Assembly: GCF_001612725.1 (NCBI RefSeq)
Contig: NZ_BDAZ01000019.1
Location: forward strand, 1 to 64,000
From: Nocardia anaemiae NBRC 100462
Lineage (GTDB): Bacteria; Actinomycetota; Actinomycetes; Mycobacteriales; Mycobacteriaceae
Length of the DNA stretch: 64,000 nucleotides
Direction: 5' to 3'
The notes under the pieces were generated by a model, which was not told where the DNA came from, ran no database searches, and saw only the letters and a list, made by a program, of their open reading frames with translations. Made by a program: the position numbers and the translations under genes. Shown in pieces: positions 18,156-26,798 of the stretch (position 1 is its first letter; each line of letters starts with the position of its first letter).

Positions 18156-18197
18156 ATGCGCACCATGCTTCTGCTTAGCCGCCACGGCGGGGCCTGA
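18156..18197 (+). CDS. leuL: leuA leader peptide
   Basis: A 13-codon frame reads MRTMLLLSRHGGA and stops at 18195-18197, with three adjacent Leu codons (CTT CTG CTT). A TATAGT at 18141-18146 could be the -10, which would make the transcript almost leaderless. Short LLL-x-R peptides before leuA are known in actinobacteria as attenuation sensors of leucyl-tRNA. It is too short for gene finders but its position and Leu run make it convincing. Confidence 0.85.
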   Translation: MRTMLLLSRHGGA

Positions 18198-18251
18198 CGA
18201 CCGGCCGCCCGCCGTGGGGCTCCGTCGTGGCCGGTCACCGTTCTCTGTGAC
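18182..18251 (+). promoter_or_regulatory. leuA attenuator with overlapping hairpins
   Basis: Three stems can be drawn. Stem A pairs CCACGGCGG (18182-18190, inside the peptide) with CCGCCGTGG (18209-18217). Stem B pairs GACCGGCC (18199-18206) with GGCCGGTC (18229-18236). Stem C pairs GTCAC (18234-18238) with GTGAC (18247-18251). B and C overlap, and A and B interlock as a pseudoknot. Ribosome stalling at the Leu codons would leave A's 5' arm in or near the ribosome and change which stems form. Confidence 0.65.
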
Positions 18252-18278
18252 GGCCGCGAAGGCCAGGAAGCAGCAATC

Positions 18279-20006
18279 ATGACCATGTTCCCCACCATTG
18301 CCACGCCCGCCGGTGCCGTCTCGGCCTGGAACAGGCAGCGGCATTCGCAGATGCCGTCGCACCGCTATCGCAGTGTCTACGATCGGGTGGAAGTGCCACT
18401 CGCCGAACGCGATTGGCCGAATGCCAGGCTCACCCACGCACCGCTGTGGGTGCCGGTCGATCTGCGCGACGGCAACCAGGCGCTGGCCGAACCCATGGAT
18501 CCGGTGCGGAAGCAGCGATTCTTCGAACTGCTGGTAGCCATGGGCTACAAGGAGATCGAGGTCGGCTACCCGTCCGCATCGCAGACCGATTTCGATTTCG
18601 TCCGCCTGATCGCGCGCACCGATATCGCGCCGGAGGATGTCACGATCGTGGTATTCACCCCGGCCCGACGCGATCTCATCGAACGCACCGTGGAATCGGT
18701 GCGCGGTATCCGCAACGAGGTCGTCATCCACATGTACACCGCGACCGCGCCGGTGTGGCGAAATGTGGTGCTGGGCAAGGACACCGGCGAACTCCGCGAG
18801 CTGATCGTATCCGGCGGCCGCGATGTGCTCGAGTTCGCCGGTGCGCTGCCGAATGTGCGGTTCGAATTCTCGCCCGAGGTATTCAACCTGACCGAACCGG
18901 ATTTCGTCCTCGATATCTGCGACCGCATGACGACCCTGTGGGACGCCACCCCGCAGCGGCCGGTGATTCTGAATCTGCCCGCCACTGTGGAGATCGCGAC
19001 ACCGAATGTCTACGCCGACCAGATCGAGTACATGCACAAGAATCTGGCCCGGCGCGAGAGCGTCGTCCTGTCCGTGCACCCGCACAATGACCGCGGTACC
19101 GGTATCGCGTGCGCGGAACTGGCCGTACTCGCCGGAGCCCAACGCGTGGAGGGGTGCGTCTTCGGCAATGGCGAACGCACCGGCAATGTCGATATCGCCA
19201 CCCTGGCGCTGAATCTGCACGCCCAGGGCATCGATCCGATGATCGACTTCTCCGATATCGACGAAATCCGCAGGACCGTCGAGTTCTGCACGCGCATGCC
19301 GATCCACGAAAGGCATCCCTACGTCGGCGATCTCGTGCACACCGCGTTCTCCGGCACCCATCAGGACGCGATCAAGAAGGGGATGGCCGAACATCGCGAA
19401 CGGGCGGCCGCGACCGGTACCGATGAACGCCAACTCGATTGGCATGTCCCATATCTGCCGATCGATCCGGCCGATATCGGACGCGGCTACGATGCGGTGA
19501 TCCGGGTGAATTCGCAGTCCGGCAAGGGCGGAATCGCATATCTTCTGGAATCCGAATACGGCCTGGAATTGCCGCGTCGACTCCAGATCGATTTCGCGCG
19601 GCAAGTGCAGGCGCGTACCGACGACACCGGTCTGGAGATCACCGCCGCCGAACTGTACGAGCTGTTCGAAGCGACCTATCTGAACACCGAGGCGAGATCG
19701 GTCGAGTTGACCCGATGGCGCACGACCGACGCGTTCACCGAGATCACCCTGAGCGTTGGTGGTGTCACCGAGCGCAGCGAACATCGCGGTGTCGGTCCGA
19801 TCGAGGCGCTCACCGCGGCACTGGCTCGGGTGGGCTATCCGGTCCAGGTACTCGGCTCGACCCAACAGTCCATCGGCGGGACCGCGATCACCTACCTCGA
19901 GTACCGCATCGGCGCACGGACCGGATGGGCCTGCGGACGCGGCGATTCCGTCCACACCGCATCGCTGGCCGCCGTCATCCGAGCCGCGAACGCGATAGTC
20001 TCCTAA
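18279..20006 (+). CDS. leuA: 2-isopropylmalate synthase
   Basis: 575 residues, class of the mycobacterial enzyme. It has the metal-binding DLRDGNQ (61-67), [21 protein letters not shown], the HPHNDRGTG metal/catalytic motif, [10 protein letters not shown], and a C-terminal leucine-binding regulatory domain ending in [13 protein letters not shown]. It condenses 2-oxoisovalerate with acetyl-CoA in leucine synthesis. CAGGAAG precedes the start. Wording around the motifs ([20 protein letters not shown]) differs from the common Nocardia LeuA as I remember it, so it may be a second copy. Confidence 0.93.
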   Translation: MTMFPTIATPAGAVSAWNRQRHSQMPSHRYRSVYDRVEVPLAERDWPNARLTHAPLWVPVDLRDGNQALAEPMDPVRKQRFFELLVAMGYKEIEVGYPSASQTDFDFVRLIARTDIAPEDVTIVVFTPARRDLIERTVESVRGIRNEVVIHMYTATAPVWRNVVLGKDTGELRELIVSGGRDVLEFAGALPNVRFEFSPEVFNLTEPDFVLDICDRMTTLWDATPQRPVILNLPATVEIATPNVYADQIEYMHKNLARRESVVLSVHPHNDRGTGIACAELAVLAGAQRVEGCVFGNGERTGNVDIATLALNLHAQGIDPMIDFSDIDEIRRTVEFCTRMPIHERHPYVGDLVHTAFSGTHQDAIKKGMAEHRERAAATGTDERQLDWHVPYLPIDPADIGRGYDAVIRVNSQSGKGGIAYLLESEYGLELPRRLQIDFARQVQARTDDTGLEITAAELYELFEATYLNTEARSVELTRWRTTDAFTEITLSVGGVTERSEHRGVGPIEALTAALARVGYPVQVLGSTQQSIGGTAITYLEYRIGARTGWACGRGDSVHTASLAAVIRAANAIVS

Positions 20007-20034
20007 CGGGTACCAATACGACATCTCGGTCAAA

Positions 20035-22359
20035 ATGCCCGGGACGGCGGCCGCGCATGAAAAGGTATGCAGCGTGGTGCGGCACGTGACAGGGAACCTC
20101 CCCGCTGAGGTGACGAGCTTCGTCGGTCGTGACGCCGAGGTCGCCACGGCACGCAAGCTGCTGTCCAGTACCCGGCTGCTCACCCTGACCGGGCCGGGCG
20201 GTGTCGGGAAGACTCGGCTCAGCCGAAGGGTGGGGGAGACGGTGCGCCGCGCCTTTCCCGACGGCGTCTGGCTGGTCGAGGTGGCGCATGTGCACGATGG
20301 GGACTTGGTGGCGTTGAGCGTCGCGCAGGCGCTCGGTCTGCGCGACGACACCACTTCCCCCGTCATCGGTCTGACCGAATTCCTCGCCGACAAGAGCCTG
20401 CTGTTGATCCTGGACAACTGCGAGCACTTGATCGGCGCGTGTGCCGAACTCGTGGACCGGTTGATTCCGGCGACCACCGATGTGCGGATCCTCGCGACCA
20501 GCCGCGAGCCGCTCGGGGTCTCCGGGGAACAGGTCATGCCGGTATTACCGCTCGCGGTGCCGGAGGTCGACGAGCACGAGACACGTCCGGCGCACGTCGA
20601 CAGCGATGCGTTGCGGCTGCTGATCGATCGGGCCGTCGCCGCGAATCCAGACTTCCGAGTCACCGATGCCAATCGCGGGGCGCTGGCGGCGATCTGTCGT
20701 CGCCTGGACGGTATACCGCTGGCGCTCGAGCTGGCGGCACTGCGGTTGCGGATGTTCACGCCGGATCAGGTGCTCGCGCGTCTGGACGATGCGATGCGGC
20801 TGCTCACCGCGGGGTTGCGCACCGCACCGGAACGCCAGCAGACCCTGGAGGCCGCGATCCGGTGGAGCTACGACCTGTGCACCCCCGACGAACGGCGGCT
20901 GTGGGAGCAGCTGTCGGTCTTCGCGGGCGGTTTCGATCTGGAGGCCGCGGAGGCGGTCTGCACGGTCCCGGACGCGCTGTTGGACGCACTGACCGGGTTG
21001 GTGGACAAGTCGGTGCTCGGCCACCGGCAGAACAGCGACGGTACCGGGCGCTACACCATGCTCGAGCCATTGCGTCAGTTCGCGTTGGCGCGATTGGTCG
21101 CCCGGGGTGGTGAGCGGGCGGTGCGGCTGCGTCATCGCGACTACTACCACGGGATCGCCGCGCGGGGACGCACCGCGTATTGGGGGAGCGAGGACGTCAC
21201 CTGGTTCCGTGACGTCACTCGCGAACATCCGAATCTGCGTGCGGCACTGCAGTTCTCGCTCGCCGATCCGGAAAGCGCCCATCGCGCACTGGAGATCGCG
21301 ACGGAACTGCGACCGTTCTGGGAGCATTACCGCTTCCTGCTGGAGGGCTATCGCTGGCTGCTGGAGGCGCTGGAGAAGGATCTCGACCATTCGAAGGATC
21401 GAGCGCGGGCATTGGCCGCCGCCTCGGTGATCGCCGCCATGCTTTCGGATCCGGAGACCGCGACGCGATTCGCGGACGAATGTCTGGACATCGCAACCGA
21501 ACTCGATGCCGATGATGTGCTCGTCGAACATGCCCTGCTCGCCGCACTATTGGCATTCGCCAACGACGAACCCAGAGGGGCACTCGATATCGCCGAAGCC
21601 GCATCGGACCGTGCGCGAGCCTGCGCCCACCACGGTGTCGAGATGGAGAGTCTGGCCTTCGCGTATGTGTGTGCGCTGGTGCTCGACGATGAGCGGGCGG
21701 GCGCGATAGCGGATCGATTCCTCGCCAAGACCAAGGACTACGGCTCGCACCTGTTGGGCGGTCTGGGACACTGGGCCGTTGGCACCGACCGCTGGCATAA
21801 AGGTCAGCAGGACCAGGCGATCGCGGAGCTACACAAGGCGGTCGAGCTGTTCAGCCTGTTCGACCGGTGCGTATGGACGGCATCCGGTTTCGATGGACTC
21901 GCGTGGGTGGCCTCGGCCGCGGGCGATCTGAACCGTGCGGCGCGGCTGATGGGCGCGGCATCGACGGTGCGCCGCGGCAGCACCCAGCGACTCGCCCATG
22001 AGATGACCGAATTCGTCGGCGACAAGGTGCGCCTGCAGGTACGCGATGCGATGGGCGAGAAGGAGTTCCAGGCCGCCTTCGATGCGGGCGCGGCGTTGGG
22101 ACTGGAGGAGGCGGTCGCTTTCGCGCTCGGCACCCCGCTGCCTACCGCGCCGGTGAAAACCGTTGCGGCGGATGTGCTCACCCGGCGGGAACGGGAAGTC
22201 GCGCGGTTGATCGGGGCGGGTCACAGCAATAAGAGCATCGCGAGTGAGTTGGTGATTTCGATTCGGACCGTCGAGAGTCACGTCGACCACATTCTCACCA
22301 AGTTGGGCTTCACCTCGCGGACCCAGATCGCCGCATGGGTCAGCCGGAATGAGATCTGA
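20035..22359 (+). CDS. NB-ARC ATPase / LuxR-type transcriptional regulator
   Basis: 774 residues from ATG 20035 (GTG 20074 is possible). Order of domains: ATPase with GPGGVGKTRLSRRVG and LLLILDNCEHL (~residues 20-300), a helical winged segment (SYDLCTPDERRLWEQLSVF), TPR-like helices, and a C-terminal LuxR helix-turn-helix (LTRREREVARLIGAGHSNKS, then TVESHVDHILTKLG). This class couples nucleotide binding to activation. It is 28 bp after leuA but probably separately controlled. Target unknown. Confidence 0.9.
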   Translation: MPGTAAAHEKVCSVVRHVTGNLPAEVTSFVGRDAEVATARKLLSSTRLLTLTGPGGVGKTRLSRRVGETVRRAFPDGVWLVEVAHVHDGDLVALSVAQALGLRDDTTSPVIGLTEFLADKSLLLILDNCEHLIGACAELVDRLIPATTDVRILATSREPLGVSGEQVMPVLPLAVPEVDEHETRPAHVDSDALRLLIDRAVAANPDFRVTDANRGALAAICRRLDGIPLALELAALRLRMFTPDQVLARLDDAMRLLTAGLRTAPERQQTLEAAIRWSYDLCTPDERRLWEQLSVFAGGFDLEAAEAVCTVPDALLDALTGLVDKSVLGHRQNSDGTGRYTMLEPLRQFALARLVARGGERAVRLRHRDYYHGIAARGRTAYWGSEDVTWFRDVTREHPNLRAALQFSLADPESAHRALEIATELRPFWEHYRFLLEGYRWLLEALEKDLDHSKDRARALAAASVIAAMLSDPETATRFADECLDIATELDADDVLVEHALLAALLAFANDEPRGALDIAEAASDRARACAHHGVEMESLAFAYVCALVLDDERAGAIADRFLAKTKDYGSHLLGGLGHWAVGTDRWHKGQQDQAIAELHKAVELFSLFDRCVWTASGFDGLAWVASAAGDLNRAARLMGAASTVRRGSTQRLAHEMTEFVGDKVRLQVRDAMGEKEFQAAFDAGAALGLEEAVAFALGTPLPTAPVKTVAADVLTRREREVARLIGAGHSNKSIASELVISIRTVESHVDHILTKLGFTSRTQIAAWVSRNEI

Positions 22360-22363
22360 CGGG

Positions 22364-22879
22364 TCAGTCGCCGGTCGCGCCGTCGATGCGTTCGCGCAGG
22401 AAGTCGGCGTGGCCGTTGTGTCGCGCGTATTCCTCGATCATGTGCACATAGACCCAGCGCAGGCTGTATTCGGTATTGCGATGGGTGAACACGTGGTCCA
22501 GGGGTAGGCCCGCGACGGCGGCGTCGGCCGACTTGATCTCCGCGTGCAGCGTCGCCAGATCCGCGGCGGCATCGGCATTGGCGATATCGTCGAAATCGCC
22601 GTTCGGGTTGTCTTCACTGCAGTACAGGTAATCCAGCGGTTCACCGCAGCTGGCGATGCGGAACCAGCCGCGTTCGCATTCGGCGAGATGGCGGACCAGG
22701 CCGAGCAGCGATAGCGTCGAGGGTGCGACGCAGCGCCGCTTCAGCTGTTCGGCCTCGAGCCCGGCGCATTTCCACAGCAGGGTGCGGCGGTGCAGGTCCA
22801 GCCAGGTTTGCAGCATGGTTCGCTCGTCGGCGACCAGCGGCGGCTTGGTTCTGGTGATCTCGGGTGCGGTCCACGTCAC
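22364..22879 (-). CDS. DinB-family (DUF664) protein, likely mycothiol-dependent
   Basis: 171 residues with the four-helix DinB pattern: LVRHLAECERGWF carries the first metal His and MIEEYARHNGHADFLRE carries two more, the three-His site of DUF664 proteins. Relatives include mycothiol S-transferases, so a thiol transfer or detoxification role is plausible. It is convergent with the LuxR regulator with 4 bp between stops. First of three DinB-type genes in the window. Confidence 0.85.
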   Translation of the reverse strand: MTWTAPEITRTKPPLVADERTMLQTWLDLHRRTLLWKCAGLEAEQLKRRCVAPSTLSLLGLVRHLAECERGWFRIASCGEPLDYLYCSEDNPNGDFDDIANADAAADLATLHAEIKSADAAVAGLPLDHVFTHRNTEYSLRWVYVHMIEEYARHNGHADFLRERIDGATGD

Positions 22880-22973
22880 CGGCCGACTGTAGCTCCGAAC
22901 CCGCGACCGGATCTCGTGAATTACCGCGACATCGACCGGACATAGTGATGCCTATGTCGCCTCGGCATCGGCG

Positions 22974-23822
22974 CTACAGGCCGGAGTTCAGGAAGTCGAT
23001 GACCGCGCGCTCGAAGGCGTACTTGCGCTCGACCTGCACCCAGTGTCCGCATCGCCCGAACAGCCGCAGATCGGCATTCGGCAACAGACGCGACGGCAGC
23101 AGCGCGCCCTCGGCCGGGGTGACCCGATCATCGCGACCCCACAGCAGCAGCACCTCATTGCGCAATCCGCGCAGCCGTGCCCACAGCGGAACAGGTTCCG
23201 CGAAGGCGGGATTCGCGAACGTCGCGTAGGCGTCCCGGATCGCGGCGATGGCGGCCGGATCCGCCGCCGCGGCCCATCGGCTCTCGACGAGTTCGTCGGT
23301 GAGTACCGCCTCGTCGAAGACCATGGTCCGCAGCCAGGCGAGTACGCGGTCCCGGGTCGGCTCGCCGATGAAGTCGAGCAGCCGTCGAATCCCTTCGGAC
23401 GGTTCGGGTCCCAGCACATTGGCGCCGACACCGCCCGGCGCCATGAGCACCAGTCGATCGATGCGCTGGCCGTGTTCCAGCGCCACGAGCGTCGCCACCG
23501 CACCGCCCATGGAGTTGCCGAGCAGGTGCACCGACGGCAGTTCCAGTTGATCCAGCAGTGCGAGCACCGCGTCGGCGGCGATGCGCAGATAGTTGCGCTG
23601 GTACACCTCGGGTCGCTCGCTCGCGCCGAAGCCCGGCTGATCCAGGATCAGGCAGCGGAAGTGTTCGGCGAGTACCGGCAGGTTGGCACCGAAGTTGGCC
23701 CAGCCCGACACACCGGGGCCGGAGCCGTGCAGCAGCACCAGCGGCGGGCCCGAACCCGCCTCGTGGTAGCGCAGTTTCAGCCCGTCGACGGTGATGTGGC
23801 GACTGGTATCCGCCGCGTCCAT
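22974..23822 (-). CDS. HsaD/BphD-like meta-cleavage product hydrolase
   Basis: 282 residues. The alpha/beta hydrolase core has HGSGPGVSGWANFGAN (oxyanion loop), LDQPGFGASERP, the nucleophile GNSMGG, an Asp in LLWGRDDRVTP and His in GRCGHWVQVE. The wording is typical of the C-C bond hydrolases that cleave ring-opened products of steroid (HsaD) or biphenyl (BphD) breakdown. It is coupled by TGATG to the HsaA-like gene upstream. The extradiol dioxygenase that would make its substrate (HsaC) is not here. Confidence 0.85.
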   Translation of the reverse strand: MDAADTSRHITVDGLKLRYHEAGSGPPLVLLHGSGPGVSGWANFGANLPVLAEHFRCLILDQPGFGASERPEVYQRNYLRIAADAVLALLDQLELPSVHLLGNSMGGAVATLVALEHGQRIDRLVLMAPGGVGANVLGPEPSEGIRRLLDFIGEPTRDRVLAWLRTMVFDEAVLTDELVESRWAAAADPAAIAAIRDAYATFANPAFAEPVPLWARLRGLRNEVLLLWGRDDRVTPAEGALLPSRLLPNADLRLFGRCGHWVQVERKYAFERAVIDFLNSGL

Positions 23823-25042
23823 CAGACCATCCGATCTTCGACCGGCAGCCCGAACTCACCGCGGCCGAACATGGCGAGGGCGCGCTCGACATCGTTGATG
23901 ACGTGCACGCTGCCCGCGTGCGCATCGCGCCAATGGCGTTCGATCGGATTGGGTTTGCGGATCGAGTGGCCACCGGAGTTGTCGAACAGCAGCTCGATCG
24001 CCTGGATCGCGCGCTCGGTGCCGCGTACCTGATCGCGGCGGGTGCGCAGCCGGATTTCGTACGGAATCTCTTCGCCCGCTTCGGCATAACGCAGTTGCTC
24101 GGAGATGTTGTATTCCATTTGCAGGATGGCCGCGTCGATTTCGGAGCCCGCGCGGGCGACCCGCACGTGTGCGAATGCGTCCTCGGCCACCTTCTGCCCG
24201 CCGTAGGACAGTCGGACCCGCTCGCGCATCCGCTCGATATGCGCCTCGTACGCGCCCTGCGCGGCACCGATGATCGGTGCGGTGATGGTGTTGGAGAAGA
24301 CGCCCGCGAATGGAATCCGGTACAGCGCAGCGGGATTGGCCTCCTGGCCCGGCCCGCGCAGCTGTGATTGCTCGGTGGCGCTGTAGGCGCGGTGATGCGG
24401 AACGAAGGCCTTCTCGATGACGATATCGTTGCTGCCGGTGCCGGACAGGCCGACCACGTGCCAGACGTCATCGATGCGATAGTCGTTGCGCGGCACCAGG
24501 ATTGTCAGATAGTCCTTGGGATTGCCGTGCTCGTCCGGGGCCAATGCACCCAGGAATGCCCACTGCGCATGGTCGCAGCCGGAGGAGAAACTCCATCGTC
24601 CGCTGACCTCGTAACCGCCCTCGACCGGCGTGAGTCGACCGGTCGGCGCGTACGACGAGGAGATGAGCGTGTCGGAATCCTCGCCCCATACTTCTTCCTG
24701 CGCCCGCAACGGGAAAAGCGCCAGCTGCCAGGGGTGCACGCCGAGCACCGAGGAAACCCAGCCGGTGGACGGGCAGGCCGCGGCGATCGTGCGAATGACC
24801 TCGTAGAACGCCACGGGGGAGGCTTCCTCGCCGCCGAAACGCGACGGCTGCAGCATGCGGAACACCCCCGCCTCGGTCAGTTCCCGGATGCTCGCCACCG
24901 GAACCCGCCGCTGCAGATCGGTGTCCGCGGCTCGCTGCCGGATTGCCGGGACCAGATCCCGAACCCGATCGAGCACCTTATTGGGCCCACCCGTCACCCG
25001 GCCACCACCCCTCATCGAATCGCTGCGCGATGCTGGGCCCAT
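23822..25042 (-). CDS. HsaA-like flavin-dependent monooxygenase (acyl-CoA dehydrogenase fold)
   Basis: 406 residues from ATG 25042, which has AGGAGG six bases upstream. The chain has the acyl-CoA dehydrogenase fold (FRMLQPSRFGGEEASPVAFY, GWVSSVLGVHPWQLA, SGRWSFSSGCDHAQWAFLGA) with the DNSGGHS C-terminal motif of the HsaA/HpaH group. HsaA hydroxylates 3-HSA, a phenolic steroid intermediate, using FMNH2 from HsaB. No HsaB-type reductase is adjacent, so it would need one in trans or acts on another phenol. Confidence 0.85.
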   Translation of the reverse strand: MGPASRSDSMRGGGRVTGGPNKVLDRVRDLVPAIRQRAADTDLQRRVPVASIRELTEAGVFRMLQPSRFGGEEASPVAFYEVIRTIAAACPSTGWVSSVLGVHPWQLALFPLRAQEEVWGEDSDTLISSSYAPTGRLTPVEGGYEVSGRWSFSSGCDHAQWAFLGALAPDEHGNPKDYLTILVPRNDYRIDDVWHVVGLSGTGSNDIVIEKAFVPHHRAYSATEQSQLRGPGQEANPAALYRIPFAGVFSNTITAPIIGAAQGAYEAHIERMRERVRLSYGGQKVAEDAFAHVRVARAGSEIDAAILQMEYNISEQLRYAEAGEEIPYEIRLRTRRDQVRGTERAIQAIELLFDNSGGHSIRKPNPIERHWRDAHAGSVHVINDVERALAMFGRGEFGLPVEDRMV

Positions 25043-25083
25043 GGGAGTCCTCCTATGTTCTCGCGACCGGTTGTGCCGGACGA

Positions 25084-25107
25084 CGCCATAGTTTCGACGC
25101 TATGGCG
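25084..25107. promoter_or_regulatory. Inverted repeat upstream of the HsaA-like gene
   Basis: CGCCATAG and CTATGGCG, 8-bp arms with an 8-nt spacer, about 40 bp before the minus-strand start at 25042. On the minus strand it contains CCATAGCGTCGA, whose TAGCGT fits a -10 element. The same 12-mer occurs at 55053-55064. It may be an operator overlapping a promoter. Confidence 0.4.
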
Positions 25108-25163
25108 GCCGTGGCGGCGCGTCGGGAACAAGTCCCGGTGATCGGAACGCTCGGAGGTGGCGG

Positions 25164-25877
25164 CTATACCGCGTGCAGCAAATTCGATTCGGTGTTGGTT
25201 TCGTAATGATCCGGACCCCAGCGATAGCCGTAGCCGCGGATATTCGTGATCAATCCGGGGCGGTCCAATTTCGCGCGCAACGACGCCATATGCACATACA
25301 GTTTCCGCGATACCGCCAGCATCGAGTCACCCCAGACGCAGTCCATCAATTGCTCACGGCTGACCGCGATTCCGGGGCGCTCGACCAGTACGCGCAGCAG
25401 CTCGAACTCCAGCCGGGTGAGCGGAACCAGTTTCCCGGCCACCTCCACCCGGCGCGCCGCGAGATCTACGCGAACGTCTTCGCTGGTCACCGTCTTACCC
25501 CGGGCGGTACTGGCAACGCCGACCCGACGGGTGACCGCCTCGAGGCGCGCGGCCAACTCGCCGATGCGCGCGGGTTTGACCAAATAGTCGTCGGCGCCGC
25601 TGTGCAGTCCGAGCACAATCGAACGTTCATCGGCGTGCTCACCGAGTATCACCACCGGCACCGAACTCACCTCGCGCAATTTGCGCAACACCTGCAACCC
25701 GTCCATATCCGGCAGGCCCATATCGAGGATTACGGCGTGATAGCCATGATGCGCCAAGAGCAGATCCGCTCCACGATGCTTGCGCTCCACCTGATGACCG
25801 TGCAGTTCGAGCCCCTGTGCGAGGGCGTCGCCGCCATCGGCCTCACCATCGATCATGATCAGCCGCATCCGTCTCAC
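25164..25877 (-). CDS. Orphan OmpR-family response regulator
   Basis: 237 residues. The receiver domain has the phospho-acceptor in VILDMGLPDMDG (~Asp53) and Lys in VKPARIGEL. The N-terminal acidic pocket reads MIDGEADG, with Gly where the second Asp/Glu is usual. A winged-helix output follows (LTRLEFELLRVLVERPGIAVSR, then VYVHMASLRAKL-like sequence and IRGYGYRWG). No histidine kinase gene is adjacent. Phosphorylation by a distant kinase or phosphate-independent action are both possible. Confidence 0.9.
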   Translation of the reverse strand: MRRMRLIMIDGEADGGDALAQGLELHGHQVERKHRGADLLLAHHGYHAVILDMGLPDMDGLQVLRKLREVSSVPVVILGEHADERSIVLGLHSGADDYLVKPARIGELAARLEAVTRRVGVASTARGKTVTSEDVRVDLAARRVEVAGKLVPLTRLEFELLRVLVERPGIAVSREQLMDCVWGDSMLAVSRKLYVHMASLRAKLDRPGLITNIRGYGYRWGPDHYETNTESNLLHAV

Positions 25878-26038
25878 CTTCCCGCACGATCCGCCGAACA
25901 GCAGCGAACATGCATGGTCGCCGCCGCCACCCCAGCACGCAAAGTTATTCGCTTGCCACCCTTGGGAAACAACGCTCCGCCCCAGCTGGACAAGTGATCA
26001 CGGGGAATCCTTGGCGGCAAACGCGAGAAGCCCCCGCC

Positions 26039-26058
26039 ACCAGTGCCACCTGATCTTG
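26039..26058 (-). repeat. 20-bp dispersed repeat, copy 1
   Basis: ACCAGTGCCACCTGATCTTG is identical to the reverse complement of 31864-31883; agreement runs to about 24 bp with one mismatch. Both copies are intergenic. The 266-bp region 25878-26143 around this copy shows no gene, but has GGAGG before the next start. Confidence 0.6.
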
Positions 26059-26143
26059 ATCGCTTCCTCGTCGACCGATGAGTTTCGGGGTGGGGATTCG
26101 TCCTAGGTGGTGGAGGGGGTGGCCAGGGGTTGGAGGAGATGCG

Positions 26144-26785
26144 ATGAGCGAGACCGAGGTGCGGGTGGCGATCGAGGCGGAGCGGGGTGAGTTGGCGGAA
26201 ATGCTGGCCGGGCTGGAGCCCGAGGCGTGGGATGAGCCGACATTGTGTGCTGGATGGCGGGTGCGGGAGGTGGTCGCGCATATCACCATGCCGTTTCGGA
26301 TGTCCATGCCGCGGTTCGCGCTCGAAATGCTCAAGGCGCGTGGGAATTTCAACAAGATGGCGGATAAGAGCGCGCGGTCGGACGCGGCGGTGCTGACGGC
26401 CGAAGAGCTGGTCGCCGCGGTGCGGGACAATGTGAATCACCCGTGGAAGCCGCCGGGTGGCGGATATGCGGGTGCGCTGAGTCACGATGTCATCCACGGT
26501 TTGGATATCACCGTGGCGCTCGGGCTCGACCGCGTCATCCCAGCCGAGCGCATGCGACTGGTGCTCGGCGCGCTTTCACCGAGGAGCGTCAACTTCTTCG
26601 GGGTCGACCTGGACGGGATCGAACTGCGGGCAGACGATCTCGATTTCACTTACGGCTCGGGTTCGGTGCTCGCGGGTTCGGCGCAGGATCTGCTGCTGGT
26701 GTTGTGCGGACGGACCCTGCCCGCAGGGAGTCTGCGTGGCGACGCGGCCGACAGATTCACCGGGCCGGTGCCACCCGCACAGTGA
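26144..26785 (+). CDS. Maleylpyruvate isomerase-type mycothiol-dependent enzyme (DinB fold)
   Basis: 213 residues from ATG 26144, preceded by GGAGGAG. The N-terminal MDMPI/DinB helices have LAGLEPEAWDEPTLCAGWRV and VREVVAHI with the metal His, and a later ALSHDVIHGLDITVALG adds further His. A small C-terminal SCP2-like domain follows. Such proteins use mycothiol as cofactor for isomerisation or conjugation. It is convergent with the phosphatase gene at 26799, with 13 bp between them. Confidence 0.85.
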   Translation: MSETEVRVAIEAERGELAEMLAGLEPEAWDEPTLCAGWRVREVVAHITMPFRMSMPRFALEMLKARGNFNKMADKSARSDAAVLTAEELVAAVRDNVNHPWKPPGGGYAGALSHDVIHGLDITVALGLDRVIPAERMRLVLGALSPRSVNFFGVDLDGIELRADDLDFTYGSGSVLAGSAQDLLLVLCGRTLPAGSLRGDAADRFTGPVPPAQ

Positions 26786-26798
26786 CACCGGCACAGGC

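Noticed and set aside
18147..20759. An 870-residue open frame antisense to leuA and the LuxR regulator gene
   Set aside because: Its sequence is Arg/Gly/Pro-rich without any domain, and it mirrors leuA. Long antisense frames are normal in DNA this rich in G and C at third positions.
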